NCBI GenBank assembly: GCA_964030475.1
Contig: CAXIPT010000006.1
Span: 4,254,619-4,318,618, forward strand
Direction of reading: 5' to 3'
Source: Tethya wilhelma
Lineage: Eukaryota > Porifera > Demospongiae > Tethyida > Tethyidae
DNA length: 64,000 nt
Position 1 is the first letter of the stretch, and the number at the start of each line of letters is the position of its first letter. Under the pieces are notes generated by a model, which saw only the letters and a program-made list of their open reading frames with translations, was not told where the DNA came from and did no database searches. Below are positions 1-10,318 of the stretch, piece after piece. Both the position numbers and the translations under genes were made by a program.

Positions 1-421
1 TGTCAAGCGCAAGCAGCACAACTCCACTGTATTTCTAGATAACGCACACTGCAGGGGGCATAATCAATAGGTGTGGTTTTGAAGCTAAGCACTCAGAGAA
101 GCACAAAAGCCTCAGATCTCAGAAACTACAGCGTTTTGCAAGATGCTAAATATAATATTTCAAGATAACTTCGATTCATGAACGTTAGTACCTTCCATTT
201 CTCATGTAGAGTTGCCGTTCTTCAGATTATCTCGTAACAGACAGACGCACACACAAAACGACTACCGTATTCGTTCTAATTACAGCACCGCTCCAAACTA
301 AGAACCAAACAGCAAAATGAATTCTATTTCGGTTCCAATAGAGCACCATTCCCATTCTGGAATTAATTTTTTCTGGTGCGTAGCTAAATAGAACGACCAC
401 AGACACGTGTTGTTGGGCATC

Positions 422-2668
422 ATGGCTTACTCCCTGACCAAAAAACCTCAAGATCAGCTGCAGGATATGCGCCCTTTGGAGTTTTACTTCAGCCCTGAGA
501 ATGACAGCCACCCTCCTAGTCAATCTAGGTCCACATGCAAGAGATCCAGCCCTATATATTTGGAGTTCTGCAAAGCCAAGAGACCTGTTGGTCGTCCTCG
601 GAAAAACACAAAGCTGCCTGTAGCCAAGCTAGTGGACTACTCAAGCAGCTCCAGTGAAAATGGTGATGCTGAGAAGGAAACCATGATGCCTGCAAAGCCA
701 CTACGGAAGATGTATTCCAAGGGGCAAAAGAAGAGTGTTGCTGAGTATGCCAGGCATCATGGCGTGAGGAAGGCAGCAAAGCACATCAATGTTAGCCACA
801 CCAATGCAAGCCGATGGATGAAGGAGAGAGTTACTAAGATTAAGAATCCGACGAAAAGGCAGCACGAGAAAGGGCAAGGTCGAAAGCTATCCTACCCGAA
901 AGAACTGGAAGAGAAGCTTGTTTGTTGGATTCTTGAGAAGAGAGAAGCAGATGGTGTCGCAGTGACAACTCAGGTCATACGATGCAAAGCTCTGTCTCTC
1001 ATCAAGCCTGTTATGCCAACATTCAAGGCCTCTGAGGGCTGGATCAGGAAGTTCATGAAAAGGAACAGTCTCGTGTTACGAGCCAAAACACATGTGAGTC
1101 AAACCCTCCCTAAAGATCTAGAAGTCAAGATAACTGCATTTCGCAGCGAAGTGGCCAGCATCTTCGAAGATGGTGATTATCCACTCGACTACATATGTAA
1201 CATGGATGAAACCCCTGTGTACCTGGACCTCCTGCCTGGCAAGGTTGTGGACAAGAAAGGGAAAAAGACCATCAATGTGAGAACCACAGCCTCAGAGAAG
1301 ACTAGAATTACAGCTACTCTGGCCTGCACTGCTTCGGGTAAGATGCTTCCCCCCTTTGTTGTGTTCAAAGGGAAGACCAAGAGGACCTTGGCAAAGCTGA
1401 AGGTACCGAAAGGGGTCGTATGTACGACACAGCCCAAAGCTTGGATGGATGAGATCCGAATGCTGGAATGGATTGAACAGGTATGGAAACCTTATGTTTG
1501 TGGAAAACCTGCTCTCCTCAGCCTTGACACCTTTAGTGGCCATCTTACTGATGCAGTAAAGGATTCATTCCACAAATGCCGTACCAAGTTGCTGGTAATC
1601 CCGGGTGGTTGCACTTCTATTCTACAGCCATTAGATGCTCAGGTACATTAAGGACTGGGACCACGAATTATTGCTGAGTCAGCAAAAACGGCGCGCGCCC
1701 CGTAAGTATCTATAGTACACGCCCTTTTTTGTCATATGATCATTGCGTGACTGTTCATTTATTGACTCATTTAGAAAAGAAAGTGAGCTGCCTGTGAAAG
1801 TTTGTGAGAGGTATTTTTAGTTCTGCTGCTAATTAGCTTCTTTTTGCTAGTTATTTCTAAGCTATCGCTCATATTGGTATGTAAAGCGTTTGTAGTGATC
1901 ACGTGGTCTTGAGATGACATGGCAAGTAGCCTCACTAAAGTCAAGAATCTTTGAACGGAATTCTTACGACGCTTGTGAAGGTCAGTAAATGAGGTAAGTA
2001 TGATCTAAACTAGGCTGTAAACAAGAATATTTCTTTACTTTTCAGAAAATAAACATAGTTAGGCTCGTACAGCGCAAAATATGTTAATTAGCTTCATAAA
2101 AAAACAACTTTTTGTCTCATAATTGGCATTCTGTGTATTTTTAGCTAAAACGCAGTAGAGGCTATTGTCCACATTAACTGCAGAGTCTGCTGAGCACAGT
2201 GAAACCGCTCTAGCTTAGGCGCTTATATTCCGTGTTGTGTAAATTTGCCTATCGACCTCCATCGCTTTATAGTGCCACACCCACTCATCCTTGTGGTGGG
2301 CGTGGCTAATTAAATCAATTTTCTAATTATTAAACATTCCCATTTCATATAATGTTTAAAAGAAGTCTAAATAATGTATATATTTTCTGGTATAGCACCA
2401 TGAATAACCACCTTGATGTCAAAATTTTAGCTGGTCCCAGTCCTTAATGCACCTGAGTGTGAGCGTGAACAAACCATTTAAATCATTCATTCGTCAAAGC
2501 TGGTGTGATCGCATGGTCAAAGAAGCCGAAACAGGGGTTGCAAAGGTGACTCCAGCTTCCAAGACTACTCTTATGGAATGGATAAAGGAAGCTGCAGATC
2601 ATGTTGAACAGCACCCAACAACCATACTTAAAAATAAAATAAAACGCATTTTACAACCCCTCATATAG
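422..2668 (+). pseudogene. pogo/Tigger-like DDE transposase, split by an inserted element
   Basis: Cut-and-paste DNA transposase of the Tc1/mariner superfamily, pogo/Tigger/CENP-B type. The ATG is at 422. An N-terminal helix-turn-helix segment (SVAEYARHHGVRKAAKHINV) and a CENP-B-like second DNA-binding segment precede the DDE core. Likely catalytic aspartates are in NMDET, in LSLDTFSGHLT and in LQPLD. The frame is open to 1637, hits an 820-bp insertion (1638-2457), and resumes at 2460 with SVNKPFKSFIRQSW, the normal continuation of LQPLD in this family. With one copy of a TG duplication counted, the two parts total 1425 nt, 475 codons with stop, so the host frame was intact before insertion. 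Terminal repeats of the transposon itself were not found. Low decay suggests recent activity. Confidence 0.85.
1638..2457. mobile_element. 820-bp non-coding element with 26-bp terminal inverted repeats
   Basis: The two ends are inverted copies of about 26 bp with one mismatch, starting CTCAGGT and running through ATTAAGGACTGGGACCA. The element lies between two TG dinucleotides (1636-1637 and 2458-2459). Removing it with one TG restores the transposase frame exactly, which fixes the boundaries. Inside is AT-rich DNA without a useful ORF. An internal TTAA sits next to GGACTGGGACC at each end, so a piggyBac-like TTAA reading is an alternative, but that would leave a stop in the host frame. No superfamily assigned. 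Confidence 0.75.
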
Positions 2669-2758
2669 CTTCTGTAGTAAAGAACACGCACAAATTAACA
2701 TCGCGTAGTTTAACATTACCACAGACATGCATCTCATTACCAACGTGAATCTCATTAA

Positions 2759-3118
2759 AAATGGTTGGCAAAGAAGCTGCAAAGAAACATGTTGGGCCAT
2801 TTTCAGCTATCATGGACGTCAGAGACGTCTGGTTAGAGATGCAAAATGTTGCTCTTAATTATTACAATTAGTTTAACCTTGCAAAAAATATGCATGGGGA
2901 CTCACTGAAGCTAGAAAAGGACATTTAGCAACATAAACTGTGCATAAACATGGCTGACAAAGAAGCTGAAAAAAAATGTAGGGCCATTGCAGCCAACATG
3001 GACGTCAGAGACGTCTGGCTAGAGATGCAAAATGTTGCTCTTAAATTTTGGGGAAAGTTTAACCTTGTAAGGAATGTGCATGGGGAGTGTAAAGCTGGTA
3101 AGAAACACACTAAGGCCA
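2759..3118 (+). repeat. two diverged tandem copies of a ~189-bp unit
   Basis: Both units share the block containing GACGTCAGAGACGTCTGG followed by AGAGATGCAAAATGTTGCTC, and start at ATG codons 189 bp apart (2761 and 2950). The second copy has a 68-codon open frame (2950-3156), while the first is interrupted. It may be decayed coding sequence, perhaps tied to the transposon just upstream. No known protein recognised. The rest of 2669-3129 shows nothing else. Confidence 0.6.
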
Positions 3119-3129
3119 TGGTAGTGTGG

Positions 3130-4026
3130 TTACAAAATGGAGCACTTACTGTTTAGATGAAGTTTGAATGCTCTTGAAGAGTGGCCATTGTATGTGAGCC
3201 CTCCAATGGCGACTACACCAGTGGGGGTGGAGAGGGTAGAAGTATGGTAGAGTGCTGTAGGGAGGTTGAAGAGGTGAGTCCATTGAAGTGTGTCGAAGGA
3301 GAAGGAGAAGATGGAGGAGCTGCAAGATGAAACTGTCCATCCTCCTATGGCTAGGAGGACATCTTGATGTGTGGTGAGGGAGGTGAACTCTAGTGGGATG
3401 GTTGTCTCTTCCCAGTGGAGTGGAGAGATGTCCGCCATTGAGGTCCAATACATCTTGTCCCCTTGCCACTGGCCACCAGCCAAGACGACATGGCTGCCCA
3501 CAATGGTGGCTGTCATGTTATAACATCTCTGAGGTAGAGATGTTGTGGACAGCCATTGTTGTTGTTGGGAGGTGTACAGCTCTACAGTGGCAAGGGGGCC
3601 ATAGTTGTAGTTGAAGCCACCGGCTACCATCAGAAGGTGGTGGTAGCCAACAGCAGAGGGTCCCCATCTTGCTGTAGGCATTGGAGGAATGGCGTCGTCC
3701 TTCCATTGGACTCCGTCATCTTCTTCATGTCCTAGCAGCTGCCAAATATTGTTTGTGTGTTCGTTGCTATGGAAACCTCCGACTAACACCAGGTGGCCCT
3801 CGTATATGGTTAGTCCATACCATTTAGTTGGAGTCTTTATTTGTTTCCAATGACCCCCCACGGGGTCAAGGTACAGCAATGTGGCCTCCCGCGATGACCC
3901 CCCACCGACACCCCCACCGACGTAGACACGCCCACCGTAGTATACTGCCTTGGCAACGCGCATACCCCATGGCAACTGGGGCAGCTCCTCCCAGTCCATG
4001 GAAAGGAGGGGGTGAGTGATGGCCAC
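3130..4026 (-). CDS. Kelch-repeat beta-propeller protein, 3'-terminal exon
   Basis: Kelch-type propeller protein, probably a binding or scaffold protein. The exon begins after a good acceptor (pyrimidine tract, then TTGCAG at 4027) in phase 0 and runs about 298 codons. Blades are recognisable by YVGGG, LVLVGGF, LMVAGGF, VVLAGGQ, LLAIGGW and VVAIGGL, spaced about 45-50 residues, each preceded by a conserved aromatic. Six blades are visible. The stop is at 3130. A GTAAGT lies just before it, so an alternative 3' splice form cannot be excluded. The upstream first exon was not found. A palindromic X-box-like site lies at 4160-4173. Any BTB or other N-terminal domain would be in the missing exons. 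Confidence 0.75.
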   Translation of the reverse strand: MAITHPLLSMDWEELPQLPWGMRVAKAVYYGGRVYVGGGVGGGSSREATLLYLDPVGGHWKQIKTPTKWYGLTIYEGHLVLVGGFHSNEHTNNIWQLLGHEEDDGVQWKDDAIPPMPTARWGPSAVGYHHLLMVAGGFNYNYGPLATVELYTSQQQQWLSTTSLPQRCYNMTATIVGSHVVLAGGQWQGDKMYWTSMADISPLHWEETTIPLEFTSLTTHQDVLLAIGGWTVSSCSSSIFSFSFDTLQWTHLFNLPTALYHTSTLSTPTGVVAIGGLTYNGHSSRAFKLHLNSKCSIL

Positions 4027-5485
4027 CTGCAACAAAGAGAACAAACACTGTCTTCAACACAAGTCACACACAAACTACTGAGCAGTTGCTTTGTTGAAGC
4101 GCTCACTCAGCGGCTAGCTAGAGCGGCTACAAACACAGAGAAAGACCACTACAACAACAGTTGCCATGGTAACAAAAACTATTTTTGCCTGCAGCTTGCT
4201 CAGCTCCTTTTGTAAGAAGCAGAGCTTCTGCAAAAGAGCGCCATTTATTGTTTTCTACAAGTAAACAGCAAAAAAGTTGTGTGCACAAAATTTGTAGGGG
4301 ATAGGGGACAATTTTTTCGTTTTTTTGTACGTGAGAAAAAACTTTTTTGGCTCTGTTTTAGGCTGGTTGTCTAGGAAAATTTTAAAAGCAAACAGCACAG
4401 GCAAAATAAATGGCTGCGTACAATCTTGAGCAGCTCAAAACATAGTTTTTCATAATTAATTGCTGTTTTAAAGATGAAAAGTTTGCCTTTTTGGCAAAAA
4501 TGAAATATTTTGTTGGCAGCTGCCATTCAGGCAAGTTGCTTATAACTTTTTTCCCCCTTTTCATTTTGCGTGACACAACTTCAACTTTTATTGACTTCAC
4601 CTACCTCGGTCACTGTCAACAATTTCTTGTTCATAGTTCACACAATTTTCTTTACAAGAACTGTATCTAAACTGACAGACTTTTGCAAACAAACTCACTC
4701 AACTGCTGCTTTTGTTCCAACTGTTCACTCGCCGCGCGCGCCTGATTTATGTGAGCCCCACCCTCCCAATTTCTTCCACTACGCATGCGCAGCCGGTTAA
4801 CTTATAATTTTAGCGACAATTTCCATGTTTTATCAAATTTCCTGTTGCTCACATTTTTTGTACAATTTGGCCAGAGCCTGGCTTCAATAGTAATCAGTGT
4901 GATTAGCTGTGTGATTACAATATCTCAATTTCATGCAACTATTTCCAACTATTTTAATTGCCTATATACTGCTAAAGGCTTATTACTATGTATGATTCTA
5001 CAGTAACTGTTTCAATTCAGCTTCCTTAATCTAGCTTCTTATTCTACTACAATGGCTTTTAAGCTATTGTTGGCTGCATTTCATTGATTGTTAACCTTAA
5101 CCAAAGGCTGAACTATATAATACATCTGCTAGTGGAGTCACCACGCACACACATGGGGTAAGATGGTATTGAATGTCCAGATCCTCCTACATGTATATTT
5201 GTAATTATATAAGACAATCTATAGATCCACCAAAATAATCTACTAATAATATTATTATAGTAGTTGATCAAAAGTTTTCTTCAAACATCTCTGAAGTTAT
5301 AGTGCATGCGTATGATTAGTAATTATTGTCAGTTGTTTTTCAAGCTTTCTAGTTTCTACCCACTACACTTTCAGTGTTTTTAAGTCACACACCTTTATCT
5401 ATCAACTACAGTTTCTAAATACATAGATTTCTAAGTATATATCTTAAGTGAAACTATATTCTATGATATTGTATATCTTGGTGTC
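4027..5485. other. intergenic, AT-rich; probable 5' region of the Kelch gene
   Basis: No gene seen. It holds a perfect GTTGCCATGGTAAC (4160-4173), the RFX X-box consensus, and an NRF1-like ACGCATGCGCAG near 4781-4792 beside CGCGCGCGCC, which suggests promoter-like DNA for a minus-strand transcript. The rest is AT-rich with short T runs. Confidence 0.4.
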
Positions 5486-6116
5486 TTACATACACCTGTA
5501 CAAGTCATTGTGGGCTCTAGCAAACTCCTTAAAGCTGTGGATGTCTCCTTCATTCTCCTCCAATACTTCCACCAGCTGCCTGTAAGTGCTTCTACAACGC
5601 TGCATCAACCTCCTTAGCAACTGAGCCACATTCCCTTCAATGGTGTGCTCACTCAGTGTCCCTCCATAGAGACCTTCAGTGCAGCCTCCTGACCAGAACT
5701 GGGCCCATCCCTCGTTGAATGCAAAGCCTTCATTGGTCCTCTTTCCACAGTAGTGAGGCTGAGTGTAGTTGTACCTGATCACATCCAACAGAAAGTGGGT
5801 AAAACTCCCATCCTGAATGAAAATAAACACATAGTGTATGCATTGTTAATGGTTGCTATTCAGTATAACTGCATGGCTTATGAATGAGTGCCGTACTGTG
5901 TGTGAGCTCATGTTTAGCTGTTTTAGATTCATAAGGATAGCCGGAGGGAATTCTTATCTTGTCTGTTGTTGAGTTTGGTGTTCCTGCATGCAGTGGGGCC
6001 TTGGTGATCACCTTTAGCTCATCGTAAGGCAGTGACTTTCCTTTCATTCCCATGGAGTAATCTTCCATCAGTCTGGTAGTGGTAAGACAGCAGCATTTGC
6101 CTTGCCCATTCTTCAC
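5486..6116 (-). pseudogene. metallopeptidase-like exons (HELTH and NEGWAQFW), incomplete
   Basis: Two minus-strand open stretches. The upstream one (5856-6116) contains SGYPYESKTAKHELTHS with an HExxH-type motif. The downstream one (5486-5814, after a TTTCATTCAG acceptor) contains FAFNEGWAQFWSGGC. In several gluzincin-type zinc peptidases HExxH supplies two zinc ligands and a downstream NEGWA-type glutamate supplies the third, so the pair is suggestive. I could not find a donor that joins the two exons in frame, and no 5' exon was found. The last exon ends at a stop after AHNDLYRCM. Function is inferred only. It could be a decayed copy of a larger gene. Confidence 0.35.
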
Positions 6117-6289
6117 CCCTACGAAATGTTTGCACTCATCATCACGCCCACGAGGTTAGAGCATGGTGTGGCGAATGTGCTGGGGCATGTTTTAAATTCT
6201 TTTGTAGGTTAGTTTCTTGTCCAGGGAGGTGGCCTTCCAGATAGCCAATCAGTTCAGAGTGTTTGGTAGGTACATTGGTCTGAAGATAA

Positions 6290-6453
6290 AATGATAGTTA
6301 TATTGATTATAACTGAATTCATGCAGGCTTTGGCAATTCCCTGTTGTAGCAATACAAACAGAAACTCTGAGAAGAGGACAGCCTTTCTACAAAGGACAAA
6401 CTAGCCAATTTTATGTTGTTCCCAAAATGTCCTTTGTTTGGAGGTTTTACTGT
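6290..6453. mobile_element. Tigger/pogo-type MITE end (copy 1)
   Basis: It ends in GGAGGTTTTACTGTA, the inverse of the CAGTAAAACCTCC terminus typical of Tigger elements, after a GAGGACAGCC...ACAAAGGACAAACTAGCC body. A close copy is at 27125-27305. The left terminus is not clear. It lies between exon 6524-6630 and the metallopeptidase-like exons. Confidence 0.5.
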
Positions 6454-6523
6454 ACTTGTTATTAGGTAGTGCTGATTGAAACTTTTAGAACCGAATTAAC
6501 TGCTACAATAATTTTGAACTTAC

Positions 6524-6630
6524 TTTGAGAATGTTACAATCTCTTCATCTTCTGCAGGTTCTGTTAAAAAAACCGCCTCCCACCTCTTGTCTTTGGCTGG
6601 CTGAACTGCCAGCAGCATTTTAGGGTTCAT
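6524..6630 (-). CDS. conserved exon (MNPKMLLAVQPAK), copy 1
   Basis: An open stretch of 35 codons plus 2 nt starting MNPKMLLAVQPAK and ending TEPAEDEEIVTFS, followed by a strong donor GTAAGT. An almost identical exon at 27376-27482 differs by one amino-acid change (D to G) and silent changes, so both have been under protein constraint or are very recent copies. An acceptor (TTTCCTGTAG) upstream keeps the frame open, so the ATG may be internal. Unrecognised protein. It lies in the duplicated block linked to the zinc-finger array. Confidence 0.45.
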
Positions 6631-6849
6631 TTTTAAAAAGACGGCAATTGAATGGTGCTACAGGAAAAGATAAAGCAAGCAGTTCAACTTTGTTGGTGTG
6701 TGTATACATTACAGTACTATAGTTACACACCCCAATAAACTTTTTGTGTCACAGAAATTAACTTGGAGCTATATATAATATGGTACAATTGAATGTTACA
6801 ACGCAATAGGGTTATTTAGCTCTTAACTTTCAGAAAATTCATGAGTATT

Positions 6850-8140
6850 AATAGCTAGGCGTTACTATATTATTGGGCAGTTTAAAATTTATTTTTTTTT
6901 ACAAACAACAGGCTGCTTTTATTAGAATTTTAATTTGGCCAAAATAATCATCCATCCATTCTGACAGTCATAATCACTGTATATACATTGTTCAACAGTC
7001 TTGGTTGACTACTGCCAAAGAAAAACTACCCAAGATATTTGTGTAGGCATGCCAGAGAGTCCAATTACTAAATTAATCATGTACATTGTCCTGTTATAAT
7101 TGATTTACGTACGAGTTAGTTTACGGATGAGCTAAGATGCTTGCCATAATTATTATAATCACAGCTTTGTGAGATAAAGAAAATTGTTGGATCGTACTTG
7201 ATCTATAAATGATTGCTACGCATGATTAATCACTTACGTTGGAATCAAGTCAGCCTCCAGAATAGTCGACGTCGTCACTTGTGATCTCTATAATGAACTA
7301 ATATTAGCCACTATAGCCAGTTAGGACATATAGACCCATAAAGTAGCTAGACTCTTCAAATTGCAGACACTTTGGGACACAGGCTTATGACCGTTATTCA
7401 AGGTATATGTCTTTTATTGGGGAGGGAGGGAGTAGGTATTTATAAATTATGCTTTTCATAACATATCTTCGATTACTTTTATGCCTAAAAATTGTGCCCA
7501 TTATGCTCAAAACTTCCTTACAGAATACATAAAATCTAAAGACGTACGTACATGCAACAATTTTGGTTGCTGTACAATAGAATAAGTTATGCAGTTGGTC
7601 ACTGTCGGTGATGTGGTCCTCTATAAAAAGATTTTGGTTCAAGAAAAAGATTTTTTTTTAGCAATGAAAACACTCTTTGTACAGTAATAGTGTTGACCAT
7701 TACCCAATCTGAGAGAAATTTCTAGCTATTATTCCCAGATTATTTCAAGCACCTATTATTCTAAAATGAAATTTTTACTATATTATTCTAAAATTATGCT
7801 AGCATCATTTATCAGTGCCTAGGAGTGTTGTACCACCTAAATTTGATTCGTGTTGATTTATATATACTATAAAAATGAAAGGCAGCAATATTATTGATGT
7901 ATAAAATGCTGTTGGTCCAGATAAGAGCTCAACAGTAAAGGTTGCCTGTTGCATGTAGTGGCAGCGCATGCAGCTATATAGTCTCAGTGCCCAGGTGTCC
8001 ATCTTAACATAGATAATATACTCTGGTTAACCAGAGCTAGGATTGTAATGATCAACTCAAACCTTACCAATGCCACACCTACTGTCTGATATTCATGTAT
8101 GTATGCCCTGGGCTAAACTGTTTTACCGTCGATATAGTTT
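6850..8140. repeat. segmental duplication, copy 1
   Basis: About 1.3 kb collinear with 9090-10620: shared blocks include the ACAAACAACAGGCTGC region, TGGTCACTG, GGTTCAAGAAAAAGA and CTCTGGTTAACCAGAG. Differences are small indels plus whole-element insertions. A decayed exon near 7244-7293 (minus) matches the intact exon at 9470-9566 but has lost its 5' half and carries a TGA in place of a cysteine codon. Part of the block recurs near 27720-27840. Confidence 0.7.
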
Positions 8141-8531
8141 ACAAGTAGTAAAAATTTCAAAAAATAAGCAGTGTAGGAATGGGCAGTGCGGTAAAAAGTA
8201 TTGGAACAAGGATGGTCTCAATTTCGGCACATGACTACTTCATTTTCATTTTTGATCCCTCATTGATAATTGTCGTAAATGGTTCACAGAATGATCTGTA
8301 TACTTGAATAGCTAATCAGTATGGATCACATACTAATGGTTCAAATTTCTACCAATCTTATCACTTAGCTAATAAGTGGAACAAACTATGGCAGGCAGGA
8401 TATTACTGGCCAAGACTTGGGCACAAAAATGAAGTAGTCATGTGCCGAAATTGAGACCATCCTTGTTCCAATACTTTTTACCGCACTGCCCATTCCTACA
8501 CTGCTTATTTTTTGAAATTTTTACTACTTGT
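8141..8531. mobile_element. foldback MITE with ~110-bp terminal inverted repeats
   Basis: The two ends are near-perfect inverted copies: the left begins ACAAGTAGTAAAAATTTC and the right ends GAAATTTTTACTACTTGT. The centre is about 170 bp of AT-rich DNA without an ORF. The collinear duplicate near 10600-10615 lacks it, which supports insertion after duplication. The target duplication is unclear. The rest of 8532-9090 shows nothing but an NRF1-like GCGCATGCGC at 8641. Confidence 0.75.
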
Positions 8532-9469
8532 TCATTCACTTTTTTCAACACTACAGTGAGGAGACTATCAGAGACTGGTTAGTCCCTACAAAAAGTTATC
8601 TGAGTAGAAGCTATATACATTGGCTGCTAGGGTAGCTAATGCGCATGCGCATAATAATGCCACGTGGATAATCAATGACCTTTGAACTCTACAAGAAGAT
8701 GGCTACATTCAAGTACATGAATTTATACTCTCAGTTTCAAAGCTTTCTAGTTTTTGTTTAGGCTTATTTGTGATTAAAACGAGTATCAAGGAATGTAGTA
8801 CCTATGAAAAGAACTTACTTTGTGCTGTCAAAGTTGGCTCAACGCATTCTGGTTCTCTGGAAATGCTTTTCAAGTAAGTCAGTTAGGAAGTAAGTACGTA
8901 CGTAAGTTAGCAGAACAAAAATGGCATTATTGTGGCTTCCCACCAGCTCTCTCTACGAGTGCAGAGAAAAGTTTCTGTGAGTTTTAGGCCTTGCATGCAG
9001 TTGATAATCTGTCAGAATTATAGTAACGCCTAGCTATTAATACTCATAAAAGTTAAGAGCTAAAAACAAAAAAAATATAAAATTTTAAACTGCCCAATAT
9101 ATATATTGGGCAGTTTAAAATTTTATATTTTTTTTACAAACAACAGGCTGCTTTTATTAGAATTTTAATTTGACCAAAATAATCATCCATCCATTCTGAC
9201 TGACATAATCACTGTACATAGTTCAACAGTCTTGGTTGGTTGACTACTGCCAAAGAAAAACTACCCAAGATATTCCTGTAGGCAGGCATGCCAGAGTCTA
9301 ATTACTAATCATGTACATTGTCCTGTTATAATTGATTTACGTACGAGTTATAGTTTATGGATGAGCTAAGATGCTTGCCATAATTATTATAATTACAGCT
9401 TTGTGAGATTTAGAATTGTTGGATCGTACTTGATCTATAAATGATCGCTACGCATGATTAATCACTTAC

Positions 9470-9566
9470 GTTGGAATCAAGACAGCCTCCAGAATAGTTG
9501 ACGTCGTCACTTGTGATCTCTGTCTCCAAATCCACGTCATAGAAGAAAGATGATGTTTTTTTTGAG
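9470..9566 (-). CDS. acidic exon (YDVDLETEITSDDV)
   Basis: An open exon bounded by ATATACAG and GTAAGTG on the minus strand, coding FFYDVDLETEITSDDVNY and then SGGCLDSN. It probably belongs to the copy A zinc-finger gene. The frame does not join directly to the phase-0 end of exon 10646-10832. An A8 homopolymer at its 5' end or an unseen small exon may account for this. Confidence 0.4.
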
Positions 9567-10123
9567 CTGTATATATAAATGATATAAAAACTATTATCAT
9601 TAGCAGTTAGGACATAGACCTATACAGTAGCTATGGACTCTTCAAATTGCAGACACTTTGGGACACAGGCCTATGTCCGTTATTCAAGGTATGTATCTTT
9701 TATTGGGGAGGGAGGGAGTAGGTATTAATAAATTATGCTTTTCATAACACATATCTCCGATTACTTTTATGCCTAAAAATTGTGCATGCCCATTATGCTC
9801 AAAACTTCCTTACAGAACACATAAAATCTAAAGAGGTACGTACATGCAACAATTTTTGTTGCTGTACAATAGCATAAGTGATGCAGTTGGTCACTGACAG
9901 TGATGTAGTCCTCTATAAAAAGATTTTGGTTCAAGAAAAAGATGTTTTTAAGCAATGAAAACACTCTTTGCACAATAATAGTGATGACCATTACCCAATC
10001 TGAGAGAAATTTTTACCTATTATTCCCAGATTATTTCAAGCACCTATTATGCTAGCATAATTTATCAGTGCCTAGGAGGGAGTCATTGTTGAACCACCTA
10101 AATTTGATTCTTGTTGATTTATA

Positions 10124-10318
10124 TACCGTATAGCTAGAAATTTTCGAGGAATAGGCGATCGCCAAACTTTTCGTGATTTAATTTTCGAAGATCGAGCAGC
10201 CCCACCCATATATTACAATGCGATCCCGAAAATTTCGCGGGTAAAATTTTCGCAGATCGGCGGCGATCCGCGAAAACAGCGAAATTTATACTCCTCGAAA
10301 ATTTCTAGCTATACGGTA
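10124..10318. mobile_element. CCGTATAGC-type MITE, filled site
   Basis: Termini TACCGTATAGCTAGAAATTT and its inverse ending GCTATACGGTA. The interior is rich in CGAAAATTT inverted motifs. The paralogous position in copy 1 (near 7860-7870) is uninterrupted, a direct empty site. Related elements are at 13071, 24600 and 51231. Confidence 0.75.

Noticed and set aside
1638..2457. Reading the insert in the transposase as a GT-AG intron
   Set aside because: CAG/GTACATT and CCTGAG could act as splice sites, but joining there adds 7 nt and gives an immediate TGA. The terminal inverted repeats and TG duplication explain the sequence better.
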